DNA of 64,000 nucleotides from Streptomyces sp. GTDB taxonomy: Bacteria; Actinomycetota; Actinomycetes; Streptomycetales; Streptomycetaceae. Of this stretch, positions 53,365-61,004 are shown in pieces. The DNA lies in assembly GCA_013362785.1 (NCBI GenBank), contig JABFVM010000035.1:1-64000 (forward strand), in the 5' to 3' direction. The notes beneath the pieces are model-generated. The model did not search any database, was not told the DNA's origin, and worked only from the letters and a program-made list of their open reading frames with translations. Both the position numbers and the translations under genes were made by a program. Within the stretch, counting starts at the first letter, position 1, and each line of letters opens with the position of its first letter.

Positions 53365-54747
53365 ATGCGTTACGACGACCGCAGGGCGGCCGGGCGGCTG
53401 CTGGCCGGACGGCTGGAGGAGCTGCGCGGTCGGGATGTGGTGGTGCTGGGGCTGCCGCGGGGCGGCGTGCCCGTGGCGGCCGAGGTGGCCCGGCGTCTCG
53501 GCGCCCCGCTGGATGTGCTGGTGGTGCGCAAGCTGGGGGTGCCGGGGCAGCCGGAGTGGGGCTTCGGGGCGATCGGTGAGCACGGGGTCCGGGTCCTGAA
53601 CCGGGATGTGATCGACGCGGCCGGGCTGAACGCCGGCGAGCGGGAGGCCGTGGAGGAGGCCGAGCGGGGCGAGCTGGAGCGGCGGGTGCGCAGCTACCGG
53701 CAGGAGCGGGCCGCGCTGCCGGTCACCGGGCGTACGGCGGTCGTCGTGGACGACGGGCTCGCCACCGGCGCCACGGCCGAGGCCGCCTGTCGTGTCGTAC
53801 GGGATCAGGGCGCGGCGCGGATCGTGCTGGCCGTGCCGGTCGGGGCGAGCCACAGCGTCGCCCGGCTGCGGCGGGTGGCCGACGACGTGGTCTGCCCGCA
53901 CACGCACCGGGTCCTCGGTTCGGTGGGCGCCTGGTACCGGGACTTCGCCCAGGTCTCGGACGCCGAGGTGACGTCCCTGCTCGCGTCGGCCGCCCGCGCC
54001 ACGCCCCGCTCCCGCGCCGAGCCCTCCCCCGAGGCCCCGGCTCAGCCGCAGCCGCAGCCGCAGCCGCAGCCGACAGGGCATGCCTCGCCGTCGGACCGCG
54101 AGGTGCGGATCCCGGCCGCGGGCGCCCGGGTCGGCGCCCGGCTGGTCGTGCCGGACGGGGCGTCGGCGGCCGTGGCGTTCGCGCACGGCAGTGGAAGCAG
54201 CCGGCACAGCCCGCGCAACCGGTATGTCGCCACCGCCCTCAACCGCGCGGGCCTGGCCACCCTGCTGCTGGATCTCCTCACCGACGACGAGGCGCACGAC
54301 CGGCACAACGTCTTCGACATCCTGCTGCTCGCCCGGCGGCTGCACGCCGCGTCCGTGTGGCTGCGCGGTGAGACCGGCCTGCCCGTCGCCTACTTCGGGG
54401 CCAGTACCGGAGCCGCCGCCGCGCTGGAGGCGGCCGCGCTGTCCGGGTCCGACGTCCGCTCGGTCGTCTCCCGGGGCGGCCGCCCCGACCTCGCCACCCC
54501 GGCGGCGCTGACCCGGCTGCGGGCGCCGACGCTGCTGATCGTCGGCAGCCGTGACACCCAGGTGCTCAGCCTCAACCGCCTCGCCGCCGACCGGATGCAC
54601 TGCGAGCACCGCATCGCCGTCGTCCCCGGCGCCACCCACCTGTTCGAGGAACCCGGCACCCTCACCACCGTCGCCGAACTGGCCCGCGACTGGTTCACCA
54701 CCCACCTCGACCGGCCCACCACGGGGACGCCGCGCCGTTCCGCGTAG
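53365..54747 (+). CDS. phosphoribosyltransferase-alpha/beta hydrolase fusion
   Basis: 460 residues. The N-terminal part (about 1-210) is a type I phosphoribosyltransferase fold with PRPP loop TAVVVDDGLATGATAEAA (about 126-143) and GLPRGGVPVAAEVA. A Pro/Gln linker coded by hexamer repeats follows. The C-terminal part (about 245-455) is a dienelactone-hydrolase-like domain with AFAHGSGSSRHSPRN, nucleophile YFGASTGAAAA (Ser about 349), and late Asp (GSRDTQV) and His (GATHLFEEPG). The fused arrangement is known in actinobacteria but its reaction is not. GGGAGG precedes the ATG. Confidence 0.9.
   Translation: MRYDDRRAAGRLLAGRLEELRGRDVVVLGLPRGGVPVAAEVARRLGAPLDVLVVRKLGVPGQPEWGFGAIGEHGVRVLNRDVIDAAGLNAGEREAVEEAERGELERRVRSYRQERAALPVTGRTAVVVDDGLATGATAEAACRVVRDQGAARIVLAVPVGASHSVARLRRVADDVVCPHTHRVLGSVGAWYRDFAQVSDAEVTSLLASAARATPRSRAEPSPEAPAQPQPQPQPQPTGHASPSDREVRIPAAGARVGARLVVPDGASAAVAFAHGSGSSRHSPRNRYVATALNRAGLATLLLDLLTDDEAHDRHNVFDILLLARRLHAASVWLRGETGLPVAYFGASTGAAAALEAAALSGSDVRSVVSRGGRPDLATPAALTRLRAPTLLIVGSRDTQVLSLNRLAADRMHCEHRIAVVPGATHLFEEPGTLTTVAELARDWFTTHLDRPTTGTPRRSA
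54043..54072 (+). repeat. five CAGCCG hexamers in the fusion-gene linker
   Basis: CAGCCG x5 encodes the QPQPQPQPQP linker. The same hexamer, in inverse orientation, occurs at 55125-55154 in the next gene. Confidence 0.85.
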
Positions 54748-54824
54748 GGGCGCAGGGGCCCATGGAGATTACGTGCAGAAGATCTGTTTGAATTCTGAAC
54801 AGTCGCACGGAGGAGGGACCCCAC

Positions 54825-55763
54825 GTGAGCGAACCGAACGGCCCTGCCTGCCCCGAGTGCGGCACGCCCCGGGCCTCGGACGGCACACCGGCCTGCTCCT
54901 GCGGCCGACTCGCCTCCGACGCCCGCCGCGAGACGCGCTCGGCGGAGGCGGCGGCCGCGGAGGACTTCGATCCGGTGCGGATACGGCCGTTCGTGGAGCT
55001 GGGTGGCGACGCGGATGTGGATGTGGATGAGGACGAAGTACCGCAAGAACAACGGGAGTTGGCGGAGCCGGACAACGCCATACGCACCTCCGTCGCGGAA
55101 GCACGTCAGGCGCCCCTCCCCGACGCGGCTGCGGCTGCGGCTGCGGCTGCGGCTGCGGATACCCAGGCAGGCCCCCGGCGCAGGCATCGCACCCTGCTGG
55201 TCACCGGAGCGGGTGCCACCCTGGCCGTACTGCTGACGGGCGCATTCCTGGGCGGGCTGTTCACCTATGACAGCCCGTCACGGGAGAGGTCCGTGCCCGA
55301 TGACATACGGGCTCCCGTCCCGGACGGCGCGGCCGAGGCAGGCCCGTCCGGCGACGTCCAGCCCTCCGGCACATCGACCGCGTCACCGTCCCGCAGCTCG
55401 GCGCCATCGCCGAGCACGCCCCCGACCGACGGCTCCCCCACCCCGTCCGACGCCTCCGTCCACCCCACCTCGGCCCCCTCCGACGCGGGCCCCACCCCGA
55501 CCGCCACCGCCCCCGAACCGAGCGGCACGCAGGGGCGGCCCCCGGTCCTGCGCTACGGCGACCGGGGACCGCAGGTGGTCGAACTCCAGCTCCGCCTGCG
55601 CCAGCTCGGCTTCTACGGCGGTGACGACGACGGCGACTACGACCGCACGGTCGAGAGCGCGGTCCGCGGCTACCAGCTCACCCGCGTCGTTCTGGCCGAC
55701 GAGTCCGGCGTCTACGGCACGGCGACCCGGGCCTCGCTGGAGTCGGAGACGTCGGAGCCGTGA
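54825..55763 (+). CDS. zinc-ribbon, membrane-anchored peptidoglycan-binding protein
   Basis: 312 residues from a GTG after GGAGGAGGG. A zinc-ribbon-like start (CPECGTPRASDGTPACSCG, about 9-27) is cytosolic. An Ala run coded by hexamers leads to one membrane helix (about 122-148). Outside lie a Ser/Thr/Pro-rich spacer (about 160-235) and a PG_binding_1 domain (VLRYGDRGPQVVELQLRLRQLGFYGGDDDGDYDRTVESAVRGYQ, about 240-300). It may link wall status to a cytosolic partner. It follows the fusion gene by 77 bp and could share its transcript. Confidence 0.85.
   Translation: MSEPNGPACPECGTPRASDGTPACSCGRLASDARRETRSAEAAAAEDFDPVRIRPFVELGGDADVDVDEDEVPQEQRELAEPDNAIRTSVAEARQAPLPDAAAAAAAAAAADTQAGPRRRHRTLLVTGAGATLAVLLTGAFLGGLFTYDSPSRERSVPDDIRAPVPDGAAEAGPSGDVQPSGTSTASPSRSSAPSPSTPPTDGSPTPSDASVHPTSAPSDAGPTPTATAPEPSGTQGRPPVLRYGDRGPQVVELQLRLRQLGFYGGDDDGDYDRTVESAVRGYQLTRVVLADESGVYGTATRASLESETSEP
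55125..55154 (+). repeat. five GCGGCT hexamers (inverse of the 54043 repeat)
   Basis: GCGGCT x5 codes for Ala. It is the reverse complement, in another phase, of the CAGCCG array 1.1 kb upstream, so the two form an inverted pair of about 30 bp. Confidence 0.85.
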
Positions 55764-56345
55764 CTAGGCCGTGGCCAGCAGCTCGGCGACCGTCGTCACC
55801 CGGATCAGCGGCCGGTACAGGTCCAGCACCTGCAACGCCTTCGCGTGCGTGTCGTCGTCCGCACCCGCGCAGGCGTCGGCGACGACCCGCACCTCGACGC
55901 CCGCGTCCGCGGCGGCCAGGGCCGTGGACAGGACGCAGCAGTCGGTGCTGACGCCGGTCAGGACCAGACGGCCCTCCGGGGCGGCGCGGCGGGCCAGCTC
56001 CGGGGTCCACTTGCTGAACGTGTCGGCGTCCAGCACATGCCGTGCGTGGGAGGCGAACTCGTCCGTGAGCTCCCAGAGTCGGGCGTGCGGGGGTTGCAGG
56101 GCGAAGGGCCAGCGTTCGTAGTACGCCCGCCAGGCGCCGTCCGGTTCGGCGGGTGCCACGAAGCGGGTGAACGTGACCCGGTCCCCGAAGGCCGGCAGCA
56201 GTCGGCGTACGCCCGTCGCGGCATCGGCGAATCGGGGGGTGGCCCAGGGGCTTTCGGGCTCGGCGAAGACGCGCTGCATGTCGATGACGGTGAGCAGCCC
56301 GGCGGTCGGCCCGGTCGTCGGCCCGGTGTTCGGCCCGGTCGTCAT
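55764..56345 (-). CDS. isochorismatase-family cysteine hydrolase
   Basis: 193 residues. The catalytic set is Asp in LLTVIDMQRVF (about 22), Lys in DTFSKWTPEL, and Cys in VLTGVSTDCCVLSTALAA (about 134). The first 16 residues are TGP repeats coded by 12-bp tandem units. Relatives hydrolyse ureido, hydroxamate or nicotinamide-like amides. It overlaps the NCS1 permease gene by 4 bp (ATGA), so the substrate is probably what that permease imports, or a product of it. Confidence 0.88.
   Translation of the reverse strand: MTTGPNTGPTTGPTAGLLTVIDMQRVFAEPESPWATPRFADAATGVRRLLPAFGDRVTFTRFVAPAEPDGAWRAYYERWPFALQPPHARLWELTDEFASHARHVLDADTFSKWTPELARRAAPEGRLVLTGVSTDCCVLSTALAAADAGVEVRVVADACAGADDDTHAKALQVLDLYRPLIRVTTVAELLATA
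56305..56340 (-). repeat. three 12-bp tandem units at the isochorismatase start
   Basis: GTCGGCCCGGTC, GTCGGCCCGGTG and TTCGGCCCGGTC follow one another (plus-strand text) and encode the N-terminal TGPNTGPTTGPTAG stretch. Confidence 0.75.
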
Positions 56346-57844
56346 ACCGTCGCCCCTTCGTCCGCCGTCGGGCTCGGCGCCTGTGCCTCCTGGGCCCGGA
56401 CCCGTCCGCGCCGCAGCACCAGCGTGCCGAGGAAGCCGAGGGCGAGGGCCGCGAGGACGCCGAGGTTGGCGTAGGCCCAGTCGCCGGACCTGCCGCCGAG
56501 GCCCAGCGGTCCGAGCAGATAGCCCTGCCACTCCAGCCAGTCCGCCGTCGCGTTGGTGACCAGGCCCCAGCCGAGGGCGGTGGCCGTGAGGGTCAGGAGC
56601 AGCGGGGTGAGCGGTACGTCGCCGTAGCGGCCGGCCGGGCGGTAGAGGTCGGGTTCGTCGTAGTCGCGGCGGCGCAGCGCCAGGTCGGCGAGCATGATGC
56701 CGCACCAGGCGGCGATGGGGACGCCGAGCGTGGTGAGGAAGCCCATGAAGGGGCCGAGGAAGTCGTCGGCGACGAACACGATGTAGATCGAGCCCACGAT
56801 CATCAGGACGCCGTCGACCAGCGCGGCCACGTAGCGCGGCACGCGCAGGCCCGCCGAGAGCAGGGCCAGGCCGGACGAGTAGATGTCCAGGACCGCGCCG
56901 CCGACCAGGCCGAGGACGGCGACGACGGCGAACGGGACCAGGAACCAGGTCGGCAGGATCGTCGTCAGCGCGCCGATCGGGTCGGCGGCGACGGCGGCGT
57001 TGAGGTCGCTGGAGGAGCCGGCCAGCAGGAGTCCGAACACCAGCAGGAGCAGGGGTGCCAGTGACGCGCCGAAGGCGGTCCAGCCGATCACGCCGCGGCC
57101 GGACGCGGTGCGCGGCAGATAGCGGGAGTAGTCGGCGGCGGCGTTGACCCAGCCGAGGCCGAAGCCGGTCATCATGAAGACGAGCGCGCCGATGAACTCC
57201 TGGGCGGAGCCGGCCGGTACGGCGCTGACGGTGGACCAGTGGACGTGGTCGGCGACGAGGGCGACGTAGACGAGTGTGAGCACGCCTGTGACCAGGGTGA
57301 TCAGGGTCTGCAGCCGCATGATCAGGTCGAAGCCCATGACGCCGACCACGACGGTCAGCGCCCCGACCAGGACGAGTGCGACCACCTTGGTCCCGGTTCC
57401 GCCGCCCCAGCCGAGCCGGTCGAAGACCGTCGCGGTGGCCATGGTGGCGAGGGCGCAGAGCACGGTCTCCCAGCCGACGGTGAGGATCCAGGAGATCACC
57501 GACGGCAGGCGGTTGCCGCGCACCCCGTAGGCGGCGCGGCCGAGCACCATCGTCGGGGCGGAGCCGCGCTTGCCCGCCACGGCGATGAATCCGCACAGCA
57601 GGAACGAGAAGACGATGCCGACGACTCCGGCGGCCAGCGCCTGCCAGAAGGAGATCCCGAAGCCGAGTGCGAAGGCGCCGTAACTCAGGCCGAGGATCGA
57701 CACGTTGGCGCCGAACCAGGGCCAGAACAGGGTGCGGGGCGTGCCTTTGCGGTCGGCGTCGGCGATCACGTCGAGGCCGTGGGTCTCCACCTGGAGTCTT
57801 CGGGACGGGGGTCGGTCGTCGCGGGGGTCGGGCGTAGTGATCAC
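56342..57844 (-). CDS. NCS1-family nucleobase/cytosine-type permease
   Basis: 500 residues from a GTG at 57844, about 12 membrane helices. The NCS1 pattern is clear: GTPRTLFWPWFGANVSILGLSYGAFALGFGISFWQAL near the N-terminus and VNAAADYSRYLPR in the middle. Substrates in this family include cytosine, purines, allantoin and hydantoins. A PucR regulator and an isochorismatase-type hydrolase flank it, which points to a purine- or ureide-like nitrogen compound. No ribosome-binding site is obvious at the GTG. Confidence 0.9.
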   Translation of the reverse strand: MITTPDPRDDRPPSRRLQVETHGLDVIADADRKGTPRTLFWPWFGANVSILGLSYGAFALGFGISFWQALAAGVVGIVFSFLLCGFIAVAGKRGSAPTMVLGRAAYGVRGNRLPSVISWILTVGWETVLCALATMATATVFDRLGWGGGTGTKVVALVLVGALTVVVGVMGFDLIMRLQTLITLVTGVLTLVYVALVADHVHWSTVSAVPAGSAQEFIGALVFMMTGFGLGWVNAAADYSRYLPRTASGRGVIGWTAFGASLAPLLLLVFGLLLAGSSSDLNAAVAADPIGALTTILPTWFLVPFAVVAVLGLVGGAVLDIYSSGLALLSAGLRVPRYVAALVDGVLMIVGSIYIVFVADDFLGPFMGFLTTLGVPIAAWCGIMLADLALRRRDYDEPDLYRPAGRYGDVPLTPLLLTLTATALGWGLVTNATADWLEWQGYLLGPLGLGGRSGDWAYANLGVLAALALGFLGTLVLRRGRVRAQEAQAPSPTADEGATV

Positions 57845-57890
57845 CCCGGCATCGTCGCATCGCTCACCCTGCCGGGGAAGACGCTGATGG

Positions 57891-59105
57891 TCAGCCCGCG
57901 GTGGTGGGCCGCAGCGCATGGGTGCGCAGCGCCAGCAGTGCCTCGAACCGGAAGCGCGGGTCGTCGAGCCGGTCGCCGAACAGCGCCTCCAGCTGGCGCA
58001 GTCGTTTGCGGGCCGTCTGCGGATGGATGCCGAGCGCCTGGGCGACCTCGGGGGCCGTGCGTCCCCAGGACATCAGCAGGGCGTCCAGGGTCTCGGCGAG
58101 TCGGGCGGCGCGTCCGCGGGGCAGGTCGGCGAAGACGCCCAGGACCCGTCGGCCGAGCAGTTGCCCGATGGGGGCGCCCCTGAGCAGATGCAGCTCGGCC
58201 AGTTCGTCGTCGACGCGCAGGAAGGTCCCGTCCGCCGGTTCCGCCGGCAGTTCGGCGCGCCGGTCGAGGGCGAGGCGGGCGCACTGGAGGGACAGCCAGG
58301 TCTCGTGCGGGGGAACGGCCGGGCCCACGACGGCGACCCGGCCCCGGGCGGCGTCCCGCACCCGGGGGAGCAGCGCGCCGGTCTCCGGTTCGGGCACGAT
58401 CAGGACGAGGTCGCTGCCGCGGCTGAGCGAGAGCAGTTCACCGTCCGCGCCGGGCACGGAGAGGGGCCCCGCCGACCGCACCACCACCGCCGCGACGGCG
58501 TCCGGCACCACCCAGCGGGCGCGTTCGGCCAGCGGTCCCAGCGGTGCGCGCTCCTTGCCTCGCGGCGGCTCCAGCAGCCGTTCCACCAGCGCTCGGCGGG
58601 CACGCTTCATCTCGCCCTCCGAGCGCAGCTGCGCCGCGAGGAAGCCCTTCACCGACTCGTTGGACAGGGCGTTGATATGGACCAGCACGGCCTCGTGCAG
58701 GGTCAGGACGGTCCCGGGCGGCAGCGAGGCCTCCTGCACGAACTCGGCGTAGCGGCGGCTGCCCACGCGCGCGCCGACCCGGAAGGCGGCCTGGAGGGCG
58801 TCCGTGGTGCGGCCGTTGAGGAACTCGACGCGGCCGAGGTGCCGGAAGTGGTGGAGGTGGTGGTCCTGCGTGCTGTCGGGGTGCTCGATCAGCTCCGCGA
58901 ACTGCAGCACGGCCCGGCGGATCGACTCGGTCAGGTCGCGGCCGACGGCGGAGTCGAGCGGGCGGCGGTAGGCGGGCACCTCGTCGCGGATCGCCCGGGT
59001 CATGTCGGCGACGATGCCTTCGGCCCGGGAGCGGATGAGCGCGGCCAGCACCGGGGGAAGCTCGTGCCAGGGCTGACGCGTGAACGTCTCGGCCTGTGCC
59101 GTCAT
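57891..59105 (-). CDS. PucR-family transcriptional regulator
   Basis: 404 residues. A long N-terminal helical part (RsbRD_N-like; RAEGIVADMTRAIRDEVPAY...HHFRHLGRVEFLNGRTTDALQAAFRVGARVG) is followed by a GGDEF-like middle and the C-terminal PucR helix-turn-helix (RAARLAETLDALLMSWGRTAPEVAQALGIHPQTARKRLRQLEALFGDRLDDPRFRFEALLALR). Such proteins activate nitrogen or purine catabolism genes. It is 46 bp upstream of the NCS1 permease in the same direction. GGAG precedes the ATG. Confidence 0.9.
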   Translation of the reverse strand: MTAQAETFTRQPWHELPPVLAALIRSRAEGIVADMTRAIRDEVPAYRRPLDSAVGRDLTESIRRAVLQFAELIEHPDSTQDHHLHHFRHLGRVEFLNGRTTDALQAAFRVGARVGSRRYAEFVQEASLPPGTVLTLHEAVLVHINALSNESVKGFLAAQLRSEGEMKRARRALVERLLEPPRGKERAPLGPLAERARWVVPDAVAAVVVRSAGPLSVPGADGELLSLSRGSDLVLIVPEPETGALLPRVRDAARGRVAVVGPAVPPHETWLSLQCARLALDRRAELPAEPADGTFLRVDDELAELHLLRGAPIGQLLGRRVLGVFADLPRGRAARLAETLDALLMSWGRTAPEVAQALGIHPQTARKRLRQLEALFGDRLDDPRFRFEALLALRTHALRPTTAG

Positions 59106-59287
59106 CTCGGTGGCTCCGTCTCGGGCGGGGGTTGTGCTCGCCGTGGGCGGCGCGCGCGGGCGACGCGCTCGCCGTCGGTGGCGGGTTCGGGGCAGCGTGC
59201 TCGCCGGGACGGCGGGCGCGGGCGGGTGCCCGGCATGGGTGGCCGGTGGTGGTGCGCACAGGGCTGCCCCCGGTGAGGCGCGGCCCT

Positions 59288-59317
59288 GGAAAGGTGTCAC
59301 GCCCATGACACCTTTCC
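59288..59317. promoter_or_regulatory. perfect 12-bp inverted repeat between pucR and the lipase gene
   Basis: GGAAAGGTGTCA, spacer CGCCCA, TGACACCTTTCC. It lies about 183 bp before the pucR start in the 398-bp divergent gap. It is either a large operator or a hairpin; PucR is an obvious candidate binder. Confidence 0.55.
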
Positions 59318-59405
59318 CCTCTCCCGCCGCGGCTCTTCTGGTCGGCTCCCGCGGGCGACGCGAGTGTGGATCCGACGTTACGCGCCAGTAGCTTCCGTGT
59401 CTCGC

Positions 59406-59464
59406 CCTTGTGACAAGGCTTCACACCGTCCTGACCAACCCCCTTGTGACCAGGGCACACGGAT
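59406..59464 (+). promoter_or_regulatory. two CCTTGT-G-ACAAGG sites upstream of the lipase gene
   Basis: CCTTGTGACAAGG (59406-59418) is a perfect 13-bp palindrome. CCTTGTGACCAGG (59452-59464) is a one-base variant 46 bp further on, 39 bp before the lipase ATG. The spacing suggests paired binding of one regulator. Confidence 0.5.
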
Positions 59465-59503
59465 CTGCTGCCGCTCCCCACGCACAAGCGGAGGAGACTC
59501 CTC

Positions 59504-60466
59504 ATGCAGAACCGCAGACTCCGGCGCACCCGGCGCCGACGCCTTGTGTTCTCGTCCCTGGCCGGGCTCACCGCGGCCGTCTGTATCGGCGTCGCCGGCG
59601 TCGACCGATCCCAGGCGGCCCCGGACCCGGGCGACGCCGCGCCGGTCGCGGCGACCGATCCGGAGGGTCCGGCCCGGGACGACTTCGCGTCGGCGTTCGC
59701 GTACTCCCTGGCCCACCCGACGGCCGTGCCCTCAGGCGCCAACGACTTCGACTGCCGCCCCAGTGCCGCGCATCCGCGTCCCGTCGTCCTCGTGCACGGC
59801 ACCATGGAGAACCGCTACGACAACTGGGCGGCGCTGGCGCCGCGGCTCAAGGAGGCCGGGTACTGCGTCTTCGCCCTCAACCACGGCGGTGATTCCGGCG
59901 CCCTGCTCGGCACCGAGGACATGGTCGTCTCGGCCCGGCAGCTCGCCGACTTCGTCGACCGGGTCCGGGCCGCCACCGGCGCCGCGAAGGTCGACCTCGT
60001 CGGGCACTCGCAGGGCGGCATGATGCCGCGCTACTACATCAAGAACCTCGGCGGCGCGGACGAGGTGGACAAGCTGGTCGCCCTCACCCCGTCCAACCAC
60101 GGCACCACGTTCTCGGGCCTGGGCCTCCTCGCCCTGGCCATCCCCGGCGGCAACGCGGTTCTCGGAGCGGGCTGCAAGGCGTGCAGTCAGCAGCTCATCG
60201 GCTCGGACTTCCTCCGGGCGCTGAACGCGGGCGGCGAGACCGACCCGGGCGTCACCTACACGGTGATCACCACGCGGTACGACGAGGTCGTCACCCCGTA
60301 CACCTCGGCCTACCTCGACGCGGCCCCGAACGTCACCAACACCAAGCTCCAGGACGTGTGCCCGGCCGAGTCCGTCGACCACGTCGGCATCAGCTACAAC
60401 GCCCTGGCCGGACGCCTGGTCCTGAACGCGCTCGACCCGGCCCACGCCCAGCGCCCGACCTGCTGA
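59504..60466 (+). CDS. secreted triacylglycerol lipase/esterase
   Basis: 320 residues. An Arg-rich signal peptide (cleavage about residue 38, RSQA-AP) leads to an alpha/beta hydrolase. VVLVHGTMENRYDNWAAL gives the oxyanion region, VDLVGHSQGGMMPRYYI the nucleophile Ser (about 169), with Asp in TTRYDEVVTPY and His in ESVDHVGISYN. Six Cys suggest disulfides (for example GCKACSQQ). It resembles Streptomyces class I.7/LipA-type lipases that cut long-chain esters outside the cell. GGAGGAG precedes the ATG. Confidence 0.92.
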   Translation: MQNRRLRRTRRRRLVFSSLAGLTAAVCIGVAGVDRSQAAPDPGDAAPVAATDPEGPARDDFASAFAYSLAHPTAVPSGANDFDCRPSAAHPRPVVLVHGTMENRYDNWAALAPRLKEAGYCVFALNHGGDSGALLGTEDMVVSARQLADFVDRVRAATGAAKVDLVGHSQGGMMPRYYIKNLGGADEVDKLVALTPSNHGTTFSGLGLLALAIPGGNAVLGAGCKACSQQLIGSDFLRALNAGGETDPGVTYTVITTRYDEVVTPYTSAYLDAAPNVTNTKLQDVCPAESVDHVGISYNALAGRLVLNALDPAHAQRPTC

Positions 60467-60486
60467 GGCACTGCGCGGTCCCCTGT

Positions 60487-60506
60487 CCGTGCGCGGATCC
60501 GCACGG
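60487..60506. terminator. bidirectional hairpin between lipase and iorA-type genes
   Basis: CCGTGCG (60487-60493) and CGCACGG (60500-60506) pair across a 6-nt loop in the 53-bp gap between convergent stops. Confidence 0.6.
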
Positions 60507-60519
60507 GCACGGGGCGCGT

Positions 60520-60996
60520 TCAGTACTTCTTCGCACCCGCCACGATCGCCTCCCGGATGCGGTGGTACGTCCCGCAGCGGCAGACGTTGCGGATCTCGTC
60601 CAGGTCGGCCTCGCTGATCTCGCGGCCCTCCTCGCGGGCCTGGCGGACCTTGGCGACGGCGGTCATGATCTGGCCGGGCTGGCAGTAGCCGCACTGGGCG
60701 ACGTCGTACTCCAGCCAGGCCTCCTGCATCGGGTGGAGTTCCCTGCCGACCGTGGCGGGCAGGCCCTCGATGGTGGTGACCTCGTCGGCGGGGCCCAGGT
60801 CCTTCACGGGGACCGAACAGGGGTTGAACGCCCTGCCGTTGATGTGGCTCGTGCAGGCCTGGCAGACGCCGAGGCCGCAGCCGTACTTCGGGCCGGTGAC
60901 GCCCAGGACGTCCCGGAGCACCCACAGCAGCCGTACGTCGTCCTCGATGTCCACGGTCACGGACTCGCCGTTGAGGATGAAGGTGTGTTCGGGCAC
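60520..60996 (-). CDS. (2Fe-2S) subunit of a molybdenum hydroxylase (IorA type)
   Basis: 158 residues from a GTG after TAGGAG. A plant-type 2Fe-2S domain (KYGCGLGVCQACTSHINGRAFNPC) and the four-helix 2Fe-2S domain (QCGYCQPGQIMTAV and NVCRCGTYHRIREAI) make the small electron-transfer subunit of the xanthine-oxidase family. Its ribosome-binding site overlaps the stop of the large-subunit gene. No FAD subunit is present, as in isoquinoline 1-oxidoreductase. Confidence 0.93.
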   Translation of the reverse strand: MPEHTFILNGESVTVDIEDDVRLLWVLRDVLGVTGPKYGCGLGVCQACTSHINGRAFNPCSVPVKDLGPADEVTTIEGLPATVGRELHPMQEAWLEYDVAQCGYCQPGQIMTAVAKVRQAREEGREISEADLDEIRNVCRCGTYHRIREAIVAGAKKY

Positions 60997-61004
60997 GGTG
61001 GCTC

